Part shown: piece by piece, positions 51,066 to 59,948 of the stretch
How the letters are laid out: the number at the start of each line of letters is the position of its first letter
How positions within the stretch are numbered: position 1 is the stretch's first letter
Origin: G963665925 sp963665925
GTDB lineage: Bacteria; Bacillota; Clostridia; Peptostreptococcales; Acidaminobacteraceae
Direction: 5' to 3'
DNA: 64,000 bases
NCBI GenBank assembly: GCA_963665925.1
Contig: OY762511.1
Coordinates: 2,914,001-2,978,000, forward strand
The notes under the pieces: model-generated
Seen by the model: the letters and a program-made list of their open reading frames with translations, nothing else
The model's database searches: none
What the model was told of the DNA's origin: nothing
Made by a program: the position numbers and the translations under genes

Positions 51066-52241
51066 GTGGATGTAAAGCGTGAAGTGGCACCGTATGAGGA
51101 AGAACTCATTCAACTGAGAAGGGATTTTCATATGCATCCGGAGCTAGGTTTCAATGAGTTCAGAACATCTGAAAAGGTTGCTGAGTATCTTGAAGGATGC
51201 GGAATAAGGGTGACTCGGGGTGTTGCACAAACAGGCGTTGTGGGTCTTTTGAGAGGGTGTGAGAAGGGTCCTACAATCATGCTGCGTTCAGATATGGATG
51301 CCTTACCTGTTGCCGAAGAGACGAATCTGCCATTCAAATCTATAGAGAATGGGGTGATGCATGCCTGTGGGCATGATGGACATATGGCCATGCTGCTTGT
51401 TGCTGCAAAGGTGCTTTCGAACAATCGAGAGAAACTGAAGGGCAATGTCAAGTTTGTGTTTCAGCCAAATGAAGAAGACGCTGGCGCAGAAGACATGATT
51501 CAAGAGGGTGTGCTGGATAATCCGAAAGTCGATGCTGCACTCGGCATTCACTTATGGTCTCCGATTGAAACGGGGAAAATCGGCATTGTTTCTGGGCCTA
51601 TTATGGCATCAAGCTACTATTTCAAATTGGAGATTCGCGGTAAGGGGGGGCATGGCGGAGCGCCGCATCGGGCTATTGACCCAATCAGCTGTGCAACCAG
51701 CATCATGCATACGGTACAAACAATGCAGACAAAAGAAATCAATGCACTTGAGCCGACGGTGATTACATTTTGCAAAATAAATGCCGGGACTTCACCGATT
51801 ATTGTTCCTGAAAAAATCGTGGTGGAAGGCTCGCTCAGATGCCTCCACGAAGGGACGCTTGACGTTCAAAAGCGTTTTGAAGACCTTGTAAAAGGCATTT
51901 GTTCTGTTCATAGAACTGAGTATACGCTGGATTTCAAGTGTGGAAACAGTCTCCTGAGCAACGATGGTAAAGTGGTTGAACTGGTCAAGGGCGCAGCGGT
52001 AAAGATCCTTGGAGAAGACCGGATTCAACAGGAAAATGTCCGCGTTATGCTGGGGGAGGATTATGCTGAGTTCATCAAGCATATTCCAGGCGCTTTTTAT
52101 TTTGTAGGAAGCGCAAATAAGAGTAAGGGAACAGATTATCCGCATCATCATCCGAAGTTCGATATCGATGAAGATGCCCTGCTTATTGGCACGCAGATGC
52201 ACGTTCAGGGCGTACTTGAATTTTTAGGTGGTGATTCATAG
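51066..52241 (+). CDS. M20-family amidohydrolase (391 aa)
   Basis: A zinc/manganese-dependent peptidase-type hydrolase of the N-acyl amino acid amidohydrolase / hippurate hydrolase group. LRRDFHMHPELGFNEF opens the domain. Metal-binding motifs are MHACGHDGHMAML (about 102), FQPNEEDAGAEDMI (about 140) and AALGIHLWSP, and the lid domain contains GGHGGAPHRAIDPI (about 195). The GTG at 51066 has GGGAGG (51051) at proper spacing; ATGs at 51042 and 51057 are alternatives. It is followed 23 bases later by an amino-acid symporter, suggesting release and uptake of amino acids from acylated forms. Confidence 0.9.
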   Translation: MDVKREVAPYEEELIQLRRDFHMHPELGFNEFRTSEKVAEYLEGCGIRVTRGVAQTGVVGLLRGCEKGPTIMLRSDMDALPVAEETNLPFKSIENGVMHACGHDGHMAMLLVAAKVLSNNREKLKGNVKFVFQPNEEDAGAEDMIQEGVLDNPKVDAALGIHLWSPIETGKIGIVSGPIMASSYYFKLEIRGKGGHGGAPHRAIDPISCATSIMHTVQTMQTKEINALEPTVITFCKINAGTSPIIVPEKIVVEGSLRCLHEGTLDVQKRFEDLVKGICSVHRTEYTLDFKCGNSLLSNDGKVVELVKGAAVKILGEDRIQQENVRVMLGEDYAEFIKHIPGAFYFVGSANKSKGTDYPHHHPKFDIDEDALLIGTQMHVQGVLEFLGGDS

Positions 52242-52264
52242 AGTTTGAAGGGGGGAGCGATTTA

Positions 52265-53623
52265 ATGGAAATACTTATGAATATTACAGGTTGGATGTGG
52301 GGTTGGCCGCTAGTTGCAATTATTATAGGTACATCAGTGATTTATTCTGTCAGTCTGGACTTTTTCCAGTTCAGACGATTTGGCTTTATTATGAAGAACA
52401 CCTTTGGGAAGATATTTGACCGGGAAACCAAGGGTGAAGGGAATTTGACACCCTTTCAAGCGGTCTCATCGGCACTTGCAGGTACGCTTGGGACTGGAAA
52501 TATTGCAGGCGTAGGCCTGGCTGTAGGCCTTGGTGGTCCTGGTGCGCTTTTCTGGATGTGGATTGTTGCTATCTTTGCCGCAGTTGCAAAGTACGCTGAA
52601 ATTGTACTCGGCATTCATTACAGGGAAAAAGATCCAGAAACAGGTGTGTTTAGAGGCGGTTTCATGTATATGGTTACCGGGGGACTTGGCAGTCAGTGGA
52701 AATGGCTTGCGGTGCTTTGGAGTTTTCTTCTTTTTCTTCAGTTTTCAATAAGCGGTGCTGTACAATCGAATTCTATCGCTGAAGTTATGAACCTGTCTTT
52801 TTCCATTGATCATTTGACAGCTGGGCTTGTGATAGCCCTTCTAGTTGCGATTGTCATGCTGGGAGGGATAACGCGTATAGGAAAAGTCGCGGAGAAGGTT
52901 GTGCCAACTATGGCGGTACTTTATGTAGCGGCGTCGCTGCTTATCCTGATTACCCATGCCGGTGCAATTCCGGGTGCGTTCAATATGATTGTAACCAGTG
53001 CGTTTACAGGTATGGCTCCAGTGGGTGGTTTTGTAGGGTCAACATTCGCGCTTGCAATACGCCACGGCTTTTCAAGAGGGGTGTATTCAAATGAAGCGGG
53101 TATGGGAACGTCGCCGATCGCCCATGCGACTGCTGCAACGGATCATCCTGCCAGACAGGGACTATGGGGTATATTTGAAGTCTTTGTCGATACGATTATT
53201 GTATGTACCATGACGGGCCTGGTCATTCTCGTGACAGGTGCTGTGGAAAGTGGCGAAGCAGGTGCGCGCTTGACGGCCCTTGCCTTCAACAAGGGTTTGC
53301 CGGGACCTGGTGATCTGATTGTGACAGTCTCAACGCTGTTCTTTGCCTATACGACAATACTGCTTGCTGGTTTCTATGCTGAGACAGGTGGACAGTATGT
53401 GTTTGGCAATAAAGTGGTGAAACCCTTCAGGTATGCATACATATTGATTGTCGTATGGGGATCTGTTGGTGGACTGCAGCTAATTTGGGGACTTCTTGAC
53501 ACCTTCATGGCCATAACGGTTGCAATAAACCTGATTGTCATCGTTGTCATGCGAAAAGATGTTATTCGCTTGACACGGGAGTTTTTCGAAAAGTATGTTG
53601 ATGATATGGATGAAGTCGCTTAA
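52265..53623 (+). CDS. Sodium:alanine/glycine symporter, AGCS family (452 aa)
   Basis: An integral membrane symporter with about ten helices. Family hallmarks: FQAVSSALAGTLGTGNIAGVGLAVGLGGPGALFWMWIVAIFAAVAKYAEIVLG (residues about 60-115), FRGGFMYMVTGGLG, FSRGVYSNEAGMGTSPIAHA (about 275) and the C-terminal WGLLDTFMAITVAINLIVI. It carries small neutral amino acids with Na+ or H+. ATG 52265 has GGGGGGAGCGA upstream. It is co-transcribed with the M20 hydrolase and ends at a terminator. Confidence 0.94.
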   Translation: MEILMNITGWMWGWPLVAIIIGTSVIYSVSLDFFQFRRFGFIMKNTFGKIFDRETKGEGNLTPFQAVSSALAGTLGTGNIAGVGLAVGLGGPGALFWMWIVAIFAAVAKYAEIVLGIHYREKDPETGVFRGGFMYMVTGGLGSQWKWLAVLWSFLLFLQFSISGAVQSNSIAEVMNLSFSIDHLTAGLVIALLVAIVMLGGITRIGKVAEKVVPTMAVLYVAASLLILITHAGAIPGAFNMIVTSAFTGMAPVGGFVGSTFALAIRHGFSRGVYSNEAGMGTSPIAHATAATDHPARQGLWGIFEVFVDTIIVCTMTGLVILVTGAVESGEAGARLTALAFNKGLPGPGDLIVTVSTLFFAYTTILLAGFYAETGGQYVFGNKVVKPFRYAYILIVVWGSVGGLQLIWGLLDTFMAITVAINLIVIVVMRKDVIRLTREFFEKYVDDMDEVA

Positions 53624-53661
53624 ATCGATTTTAGTATAAACTCAAATATTGGTATGGTATT

Positions 53662-53691
53662 AAAGTCCTGATGTGTACGCATCAGGACTTT
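53662..53691 (+). terminator. Intrinsic terminator after the symporter gene
   Basis: AAAGTCCTGATG pairs with CATCAGGACTTT across six bases, followed by a short T-rich tail. Confidence 0.85.
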
Positions 53692-54111
53692 TGCATGCAA
53701 TTATTAAAGTATGCATAAACATTAAGTAAAACATGAGTAAATGTATTCTAAAAAATGAAGGATTGAAAAACAAATATTTCATGAAAGTTCATGTTTAGGA
53801 AAACGCTTCTGTAACGAAGGGGGATATTACACAAAGAGTTGAAGGCTTAAAATAGTATGGTAAAAATACTGCTATCACAGGTGTACAGAAAGTTGACAAA
53901 GGAATATGATACATACGGGAAAACGTTTGGTGTTTTAGGAAAACGTTTGACTTTTCTGAAAATTGAATTGATTATTTTACTAAAATGTCATAAAATCTTA
54001 ACAAATTTAAAATATTTTTGTTCGCAGATTGCAATTGGCTGAATTTAAATACATAAACAAAGATGCCAAGGCAGGAGGACAAAACAACCAAACTTGAAGG
54101 GGGCAATACCT
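53692..54111 (+). promoter_or_regulatory. livK leader with repeated GGAAAACGTTT motifs
   Basis: This 420-base non-coding stretch holds GGAAAACGCTTCT at 53798-53810, GGAAAACGTTTGG at 53918-53930 and GGAAAACGTTTGA at 53938-53950, the last two spaced 20 bases apart. They resemble CcpA cre boxes. A small open frame over 53857-54042 has no support. GGGGGC lies before the livK ATG. Confidence 0.5.
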
Positions 54112-55248
54112 ATGAAATCTAAGAAGTTAGCACTACTAATGGCACTGATGCTGTTACTTACAGCAGTGCTGAGCGGATGCTCAAGCGCACCAAAGGAAGC
54201 AGAAACTGTCAAGCTAGGCGTAATCGGACCACTTACAGGCGATTACAGTATGTATGGTACTGCAGTTGCAAACGCGGCTAAACTGGCTGCTGACGAAATC
54301 AACGCAGCTGGCGGTATTGACGGTAAGCAAGTTGAGATTATCGCATACGACTCAAAAGGTGACAAGACTGAAGCGGTTAACGCATACAACAGACTTCGTG
54401 ACCAAGACCAGATCGTTGGTCTGATCGGCGGTACTTTCAGTGGTACAACGCTATCAATCAAAGAAATTGCTAAGGAAGACAACATGCCAGTTCTTTCACC
54501 AACAGCTACAAATGGTGAAGTTACACTGGACGCAGCAAACATCTTTAGAGCTTGCTACACTGACCCTTACCAAGGTGCGACAGCAGCAGTATTTGCAGCT
54601 AAAGAGCTAGGTGCTACTAAGGCAGCTGTTCTTTATAATATTGAAGACCCATACTCAGAAGGTCTTGCAATCGCATTTGACGAGAAGTTCGGTACACTTG
54701 GCACAGTAACAAGCTACGAAGGTTACACTAAGAACGATGCTGACTTCCGTGCAATCCTTACAAAAATCGCGGCAGAAGATCCAGACGTACTCTTCCTGCC
54801 TGACTACATCGCAAAAGTTGGTGTAATCCTGTCACAGGTAAAAGAACTTGGTCTTGACGTTGTTGCAATCGGTGGCGACGGCTGGGATGGTATCGAAGGC
54901 GACTACGCAGAAGTTGCTAACGGTCACTACTTCGCAAACCACTATGCAAAGACTGATGAAGCAGCAGTTGTTCAGGACTTCATCAGCGCATATGAAGCAG
55001 CTTACGAATCATCTCCAAATGCACTTGCTGCACTTGCATATGACTCAACATACATCATGAAGAGCGCGATTGAGAAAGCGGGTTCAACTGAATCAGAGGC
55101 AATTATCAGTGCACTTGCCGCAACAGATACTGACTGCGTAACTGGTCATGTAACATTTGATGAAAATGGCGACCCAATCAAGAGCATTTCAATTATTCAG
55201 ATCGTAGACGGAGAACACGTCCTGGCAGCTAAAGTTGCTGGAAACTAG
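54112..55248 (+). CDS. livK: Branched-chain amino-acid ABC transporter substrate-binding lipoprotein LivK (378 aa)
   Basis: A lipoprotein signal ends in TAVLSGC near residue 22. The mature type I binding fold has KLGVIGPLTGDYSMYGTAVANAAKLAADEINAAGGIDGKQVEIIAYDSKGD, VVGLIGGTFSGTTLSI, PVLSPTAT and RACYTDPYQG, typical of LivJ/LivK and urea/amide-binding relatives. ATG 54112 gives the proper signal peptide; a TTG 18 bases upstream is unlikely. It is the first gene of the liv operon. A strong hairpin after the stop probably raises its expression over the membrane subunits. Codon use suggests high expression. Confidence 0.94.
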   Translation: MKSKKLALLMALMLLLTAVLSGCSSAPKEAETVKLGVIGPLTGDYSMYGTAVANAAKLAADEINAAGGIDGKQVEIIAYDSKGDKTEAVNAYNRLRDQDQIVGLIGGTFSGTTLSIKEIAKEDNMPVLSPTATNGEVTLDAANIFRACYTDPYQGATAAVFAAKELGATKAAVLYNIEDPYSEGLAIAFDEKFGTLGTVTSYEGYTKNDADFRAILTKIAAEDPDVLFLPDYIAKVGVILSQVKELGLDVVAIGGDGWDGIEGDYAEVANGHYFANHYAKTDEAAVVQDFISAYEAAYESSPNALAALAYDSTYIMKSAIEKAGSTESEAIISALAATDTDCVTGHVTFDENGDPIKSISIIQIVDGEHVLAAKVAGN

Positions 55249-55267
55249 ATAGGCGTAGATTAAGTGA

Positions 55268-55297
55268 CCGGGCAATCTCCGATTGCCCGGTTATTTC
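55268..55297 (+). terminator. Hairpin between livK and livH (attenuating terminator)
   Basis: CCGGGCAATC-TCC-GATTGCCCGG is a perfect ten-base stem followed by TTATTTCTT. It lies inside the liv operon, so partial termination or mRNA stabilisation of livK is expected. Confidence 0.75.
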
Positions 55298-55399
55298 TTG
55301 AATATCAAAAGAGGAATCAAATAGATAAGCTGTTCCGTAGCTGACATATTTACTTGAATGATTTGAGTGTGGTTTGGTTATAGTAAGGAGGATATCCAT

Positions 55400-56278
55400 T
55401 TGGCATTATTTTTACAGCAAATGATAAATGGCCTTTCAGTAGGAAGTATATACGCGCTTATTGCATTGGGATATACCATGGTTTACGGCATTATCAAACT
55501 CATTAACTTTGCACATGGTGAGCTGATGATGGCTGGTGCCTACTTTGCGTTTCTTATCGCAATTTCCACTGGACTGCCTTTTCCAGCAGTAGTACTGCTG
55601 TCAATGGTGCTTGCAGCACTGTTAGGTATTTTTATTGAACGTGTGGCATACCTGCCGCTTCGTAAAGCGCCAAGGATTTCAGCGCTGATTACAGCTATTG
55701 GTGTCAGCCTTTTCCTGCAGAACTTAGCACAGGTAATTTTCAAGGCTGATCCAAAAATCATGCCTGAACTCATCGAAAAAAAGCCGATCGCAATTGGATC
55801 GATTCAAATAGGTACAGTAACGCTTGCAACACTGGCACTGTCTGTTGTCTTTATGATCCTGCTTGAGGTTTTCGTCAAGAAAACAAAGCCGGGAAAAGCC
55901 ATGCGTGCGGTTTCAGAAGACAAGGACGCGGCAGTGCTTATGGGCATCAATGTGAACAGAACGATTTCGCTCACATTTGCAATCGGTTCTGCGCTGGGTG
56001 CGCTTGCAGGTGTTCTATACGGTATCACATATACACAGGTTTATCCGACAATGGGCGTTATGCCAGGTCTTAAGGCTTTCGTTGCAGCAGTTCTTGGCGG
56101 TATTGGACTTATACCTGGTGCGGTTTTTGGTGGTTTTACTATTGGTATGGTTGAAACTTTCACTAGAGCCTATATTTCGAGTCAGTGGTCAGACGCAATT
56201 GTGTTTGGTCTTCTGATAGTAGTGCTCCTCTTTAAACCTACTGGCATTTTAGGGAAGAATGAGAAGGAGAAGGTGTAG
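55400..56278 (+). CDS. livH: Branched-chain amino-acid ABC transporter permease LivH (292 aa)
   Basis: A LivH-type permease with about eight membrane helices. QQMINGLSVGSIYALIALGYTMVYGIIKLINFAHGELMMAGAY is diagnostic, and the cytoplasmic ATPase-contact loop is near RAVSEDKDAAVLMGINVNRTI (about 185). AAGGAGG at 55385-55391 is correctly spaced for the TTG at 55400, so the longer GTG/ATG-type extension is rejected. It overlaps closely with livM, whose start lies 4 bases after the stop. Confidence 0.92.
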   Translation: MALFLQQMINGLSVGSIYALIALGYTMVYGIIKLINFAHGELMMAGAYFAFLIAISTGLPFPAVVLLSMVLAALLGIFIERVAYLPLRKAPRISALITAIGVSLFLQNLAQVIFKADPKIMPELIEKKPIAIGSIQIGTVTLATLALSVVFMILLEVFVKKTKPGKAMRAVSEDKDAAVLMGINVNRTISLTFAIGSALGALAGVLYGITYTQVYPTMGVMPGLKAFVAAVLGGIGLIPGAVFGGFTIGMVETFTRAYISSQWSDAIVFGLLIVVLLFKPTGILGKNEKEKV

Positions 56279-56282
56279 TCAG

Positions 56283-57302
56283 ATGTCCAATAAAAAATCA
56301 ATTAAAAAATTACTCTTAAACGTTGCCCTGCTTGCGTTCGTGTTTGTACTTCTAAAAGTGCTTATGGGGGCTGGCGTCATTACAAGATATCATCAAGGGA
56401 TTATTATTTTCATTTTGATCAATGTCATTCTAGCAACAAGTCTTAACCTCGCGACGGGTTTCCTTGGTCAGCTGACCTTGGGACATGCCGGATTCATGGC
56501 GGTTGGTGCTTATGCGTCTGCAATTACGTCGATTGCAATCAAGTCGCAAATGCCAGATGCGCCAAAGCTGCTCATACTGATCATATCCCTGATTGTAGCA
56601 GCTGCTGTTTCGGCGGTTGTAGGTGTAATAATCGGTATTCCTGCCCTGCGTCTTCGCGGTGATTACCTGGCAATTATCACACTTGGTTTTGGTGAAGTTA
56701 TTCGTGTCGTTATCAATAACATGGGGGAACTGACAGGTGGTGCTCAAGGTCTTACGGGCATCCCTAAAATTGTCACATTCGATTCGGTGTTTTGGATTGC
56801 CGCCTTTGTAGTTCTTATACTGTATCGTTTGACACATTCACGACAAGGCCGTGCAATTCTATCCATCAGAGAAGATGAAATTGCAGCGGAAGCTGTTGGG
56901 ATCAAGACAACACATTTCAAGGTTATGGGCTTTGCATTTGCGGCAGGTCTGGCTGGTATCGGCGGCGGTCTCTATGCAAATTACCTGGCTTTCCTTGATC
57001 CGAATACATTTAACTTCATGCGTTCGGTTGAAATACTTGTAATCGTAGTTCTTGGCGGCATGGGCAGCCTGACTGGTTCCATCGTAGCGGCAATTGTACT
57101 TACAATCCTGCCGGAGGCGCTTAGAAGCTTTGCAGATTACAGACTCCTGCTTTACTCTTTCCTTCTTGTTGTCATGATGATTTTCAGACCGGAAGGGTTG
57201 TTCGGCACACGAGAATTCTCTATGGATGCCGCACTGGAGCGTTTTAGTCCAAAAAAGAAGAAAAATTCCGTTAGAGAAGTCGAAGCAAGAGAAATGAGCT
57301 AG
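56283..57302 (+). CDS. livM: Branched-chain amino-acid ABC transporter permease LivM (339 aa)
   Basis: The second permease has about nine helices. NVILATSLNLATGFLGQLTLGHAGFMAVGAYASA near residue 45 and the ATPase contact segment ILSIREDEIAAEAVGIKTTHFKVMGFAFAAGLAGIGGGLYA near 195 are typical of LivM. The C-terminus is charged (FSPKKKKNSVREVEAREMS). ATG 56283 with AAGGAGAAGG upstream is chosen over an earlier in-frame codon. It forms the membrane channel with LivH. Confidence 0.94.
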   Translation: MSNKKSIKKLLLNVALLAFVFVLLKVLMGAGVITRYHQGIIIFILINVILATSLNLATGFLGQLTLGHAGFMAVGAYASAITSIAIKSQMPDAPKLLILIISLIVAAAVSAVVGVIIGIPALRLRGDYLAIITLGFGEVIRVVINNMGELTGGAQGLTGIPKIVTFDSVFWIAAFVVLILYRLTHSRQGRAILSIREDEIAAEAVGIKTTHFKVMGFAFAAGLAGIGGGLYANYLAFLDPNTFNFMRSVEILVIVVLGGMGSLTGSIVAAIVLTILPEALRSFADYRLLLYSFLLVVMMIFRPEGLFGTREFSMDAALERFSPKKKKNSVREVEAREMS

Positions 57303-57313
57303 GAGGGGTAAGT

Positions 57314-58072
57314 ATGGCATTACTAGAAGCGAATAATATATGCATGCAGTTTGGTGGCCTCAGGGCAGTAGATAACTTCAACCTGAGTATCGATCAGCAT
57401 GAGCTTGTAGGACTTATTGGTCCGAATGGTGCTGGTAAAACAACTGTTTTCAACATGTTGACAGGTGTTTATGTGCCAACTGAAGGCGATATAAAAATTG
57501 GTGGAAAGAGCGTTGTGGGCAGAAAGCCCTATCAGATTGTTAAGGCTGGTGCTGCACGTACTTTCCAGAACATCAGACTCTTCAAAGATCTGACAGTGCT
57601 AGACAATATCAAAATTGCATTTCACAACGAATTAAGCTACAGCACGCTATCAGGTCTGCTCAGACTTCCGAGCTACTGGAAGGAAGAAGAAAAGGCACAG
57701 AAGGAATGCATGGATTTTCTTGAGATTTTCAATATGGGTGAATATGCCAACACATTGGCTAAGAACCTACCATATGGAAAGCAGAGAAAGCTGGAAATTG
57801 CACGCGCTCTGGCAACGAATCCTAAAATTCTTCTTCTCGATGAACCAGCTGCAGGTATGAACCCGCAGGAAACGCATGAGCTTATGGAAACAATCCGATT
57901 CATTAGAGATAAATTTGACATTGCAATTCTGCTGATTGAGCATGACATGCATCTGGTTATGAATGTATGCGAGCGAATTGTGGTGCTTGACTATGGAAAA
58001 ATTATTGCGAAAGGGACTCCAGAAGAGACCCGCAATAATCCGGACGTTATTCGAGTTTATTTAGGAGAGTAG
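57314..58072 (+). CDS. livG: Branched-chain amino-acid ABC transporter ATPase LivG (252 aa)
   Basis: Walker A GPNGAGKTT near residue 38, AARTFQNIRLFKDLTVLDN with the Q-loop near 82, the LivG-type signature NLPYGKQRKLEIARAL near 152, Walker B ILLLDEPAAGMNP near 173 and IEHDMHLVM near 205. The degenerate signature (LPYGKQR) is normal for LivG. GGAGGGGT precedes the ATG. It pairs with LivF in the ATPase heterodimer. Confidence 0.95.
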   Translation: MALLEANNICMQFGGLRAVDNFNLSIDQHELVGLIGPNGAGKTTVFNMLTGVYVPTEGDIKIGGKSVVGRKPYQIVKAGAARTFQNIRLFKDLTVLDNIKIAFHNELSYSTLSGLLRLPSYWKEEEKAQKECMDFLEIFNMGEYANTLAKNLPYGKQRKLEIARALATNPKILLLDEPAAGMNPQETHELMETIRFIRDKFDIAILLIEHDMHLVMNVCERIVVLDYGKIIAKGTPEETRNNPDVIRVYLGE

Positions 58073-58080
58073 GTGAGACT

Positions 58081-58785
58081 GTGTTAAAGGTTGATAATAT
58101 TGATGTGCATTATGGCAATATCCACGCCATCAAGGGACTGAGCTTTGAAGTGAAAAAGGGCGAGGTCGTTACACTGATTGGAGCGAATGGAGCGGGGAAG
58201 ACCACAATACTGAAAACGGTCTCGAAACTCATGGACCCGACAAACGGCAACATTACATTTGATGGAAAGCCACTTAGCAAGATTGCGCCCCATGATATGG
58301 TCTATGCGGGCATGGCGCACGTTCCGGAAGGAAGACGTGTATTTTCAAAGATGTCGGTTGAAGAGAACCTCCAAATGGGTGCTTTCATTCGTAAAGATAA
58401 AGAAGAAATTGAGAAAGATCTGGAAATGGTATTCAAGTACTTTCCAAGACTAAAAGAACGTATGTCGCAAGCTGCAGGTACACTCAGCGGCGGCGAACAG
58501 CAGATGCTGGCCATAGGTCGTGCTTTGATGAGCAGACCCAAGCTGCTTCTGATGGATGAGCCCTCTATGGGACTTGCACCACTTCTCGTTCAGGAAATTT
58601 TCAATATCGTGGAAACGATAAAGGAAACAGGTACGACGATTCTACTTGTTGAGCAAAATGCCAATCAAGCGCTCCAGGTAGCTGACCGTGCTTATGTTCT
58701 GGAAACGGGTAAGATTATCCAGTCTGGTTCTGCTAAAGTTCTGCTGGAAGACGACAGCATTAAAAAGGCATATCTGGGCGGGTAG
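58081..58785 (+). CDS. livF: Branched-chain amino-acid ABC transporter ATPase LivF (234 aa)
   Basis: Walker A GANGAGKTT near residue 36, VPEGRRVFSKMSVEENLQMGAF near 82 (the LivF hallmark), signature LSGGEQQMLAIGRAL near 138, Walker B LLLMDEPSMGLAP near 157 and VEQNANQAL near 188. GTG start at 58081, 8 bases after livG, with GGAGAGTAGG in the livG end. It closes the liv operon before a strong terminator. Confidence 0.95.
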   Translation: MLKVDNIDVHYGNIHAIKGLSFEVKKGEVVTLIGANGAGKTTILKTVSKLMDPTNGNITFDGKPLSKIAPHDMVYAGMAHVPEGRRVFSKMSVEENLQMGAFIRKDKEEIEKDLEMVFKYFPRLKERMSQAAGTLSGGEQQMLAIGRALMSRPKLLLMDEPSMGLAPLLVQEIFNIVETIKETGTTILLVEQNANQALQVADRAYVLETGKIIQSGSAKVLLEDDSIKKAYLGG

Positions 58786-58811
58786 GTATAGGTTCCTGCA
58801 CAATAATTTCA

Positions 58812-58850
58812 ACTAAAATGAGGTGGATGCTTTATCCACCTCATTTTAGT
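58812..58850 (+). terminator. Intrinsic terminator of the liv operon
   Basis: ACTAAAATGAGGTGGAT pairs perfectly with ATCCACCTCATTTTAGT, a 17-base stem with internal A/T tracts able to act in both directions. Confidence 0.9.
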
Positions 58851-58962
58851 GTGCAGAAAAAGCAGAAAGAGAGACTATGCATAATCGGTATTTTACGATT
58901 CTGCAATTCTTCAGTATAATTTCCTCAAAACAAGGCTTCAAAGTAAAGAGGGGGGGATTGCA

Positions 58963-59862
58963 GTGAATATCAGGCATCTTGAAACATTTTCAGTGCTATC
59001 AAAGCATTTGAGTTTTACAAAGGCTGCAGAAGAGCTTTTTATTTCACAACCGGCAATCAGCAGGCAGATTTCTAGCCTTGAAAGTGAGTTTGGATGTACA
59101 CTTTTTGAACGAAACAGGCGGGTTGTTAAGCTGACACGGCACGGAGAGGCTTTTCTGAAATATGCTGACCGCATGCTTAAGGACCACAGGGCGTGGCTCA
59201 AAAAAATTGGTGAAATCAATCGGGAAACGCAAATCTGTCTGAGTGTCGGCTTTATGAACTATTTGTGCAGCAAAGAGATTATGAAGACCGTAGAGATGTA
59301 TTCAAAGGCAAACAAGGGCCTTGAAGTGAATATTGTATATAAGTCACCACCAGCACTTTTAAAAATGCTGCAAAATGAAGAACTTGACCTTGGTTTTACA
59401 CTTCTGCATCCAGAAAAGCAATTTAAAGACCTTCAGGTTCACATACTTGAGCAGCATGAAATGAAGCTGGCTGTAAGTGAAGAACATCCGCTCGCCGGTT
59501 CGATTTCGCCGGTAGATCTCAACCGACTGTCTGGAGACCATCTATTCTGTATAAGCAGCGAGAGCAATAGAATGGCCTATGAACACGTTCAAATGATATT
59601 GAAGTCATCAGACTTTAAGCCAGGTAAAATCAGCTACAGCTCTACGACAGAACATGTTTTCACAAATGTGACTGACAGTGGCGGAATCACGTTCTGTGTA
59701 GATGAGCCTGGTGTTGACATTCCAAAGAACACGGTGCTCCTGCCTTTCATAAATGCGTACTCCAAAGCGAATGTAAGCATGGTATGGAATAAAAAGAGCA
59801 AGGAAGCCAAGACCTTGAACCTTATCGAAAAATTTCTGTCAAAAAACAGCATTTTGCCTTAA
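58963..59862 (+). CDS. LysR-family transcriptional regulator (299 aa)
   Basis: The N-terminal winged helix is clear: NIRHLETFSVLSKHLSFTKAAEELFISQPAISRQISSLESEFGCTLFERNRRVVKLTRHGEAF (residues 1-65). A periplasmic-binding-like effector domain follows (about 90-295), with EELDLGFTLLHPEKQFKDL and HEMKLAVSEEHPLAG. GTG start with GGGGGGATTGCA upstream. It lies just after the liv operon and before a second LysR gene, on the same strand. The target is unknown; the liv genes or the downstream MFS carrier are candidates. Confidence 0.92.
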   Translation: MNIRHLETFSVLSKHLSFTKAAEELFISQPAISRQISSLESEFGCTLFERNRRVVKLTRHGEAFLKYADRMLKDHRAWLKKIGEINRETQICLSVGFMNYLCSKEIMKTVEMYSKANKGLEVNIVYKSPPALLKMLQNEELDLGFTLLHPEKQFKDLQVHILEQHEMKLAVSEEHPLAGSISPVDLNRLSGDHLFCISSESNRMAYEHVQMILKSSDFKPGKISYSSTTEHVFTNVTDSGGITFCVDEPGVDIPKNTVLLPFINAYSKANVSMVWNKKSKEAKTLNLIEKFLSKNSILP

Positions 59863-59948
59863 GGACATGGCCTTACACGCTGTTGTAAATATGCAAAATT
59901 TGGTACAATAATAAGCAGAGATATCTATATGAAAGGGAGTTTGCATCT

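Noticed and set aside
53857..54042. 61-codon frame upstream of livK
   Set aside because: It overlaps the repeated GGAAAACGTTT motifs, lacks a ribosome binding site and resembles nothing known.
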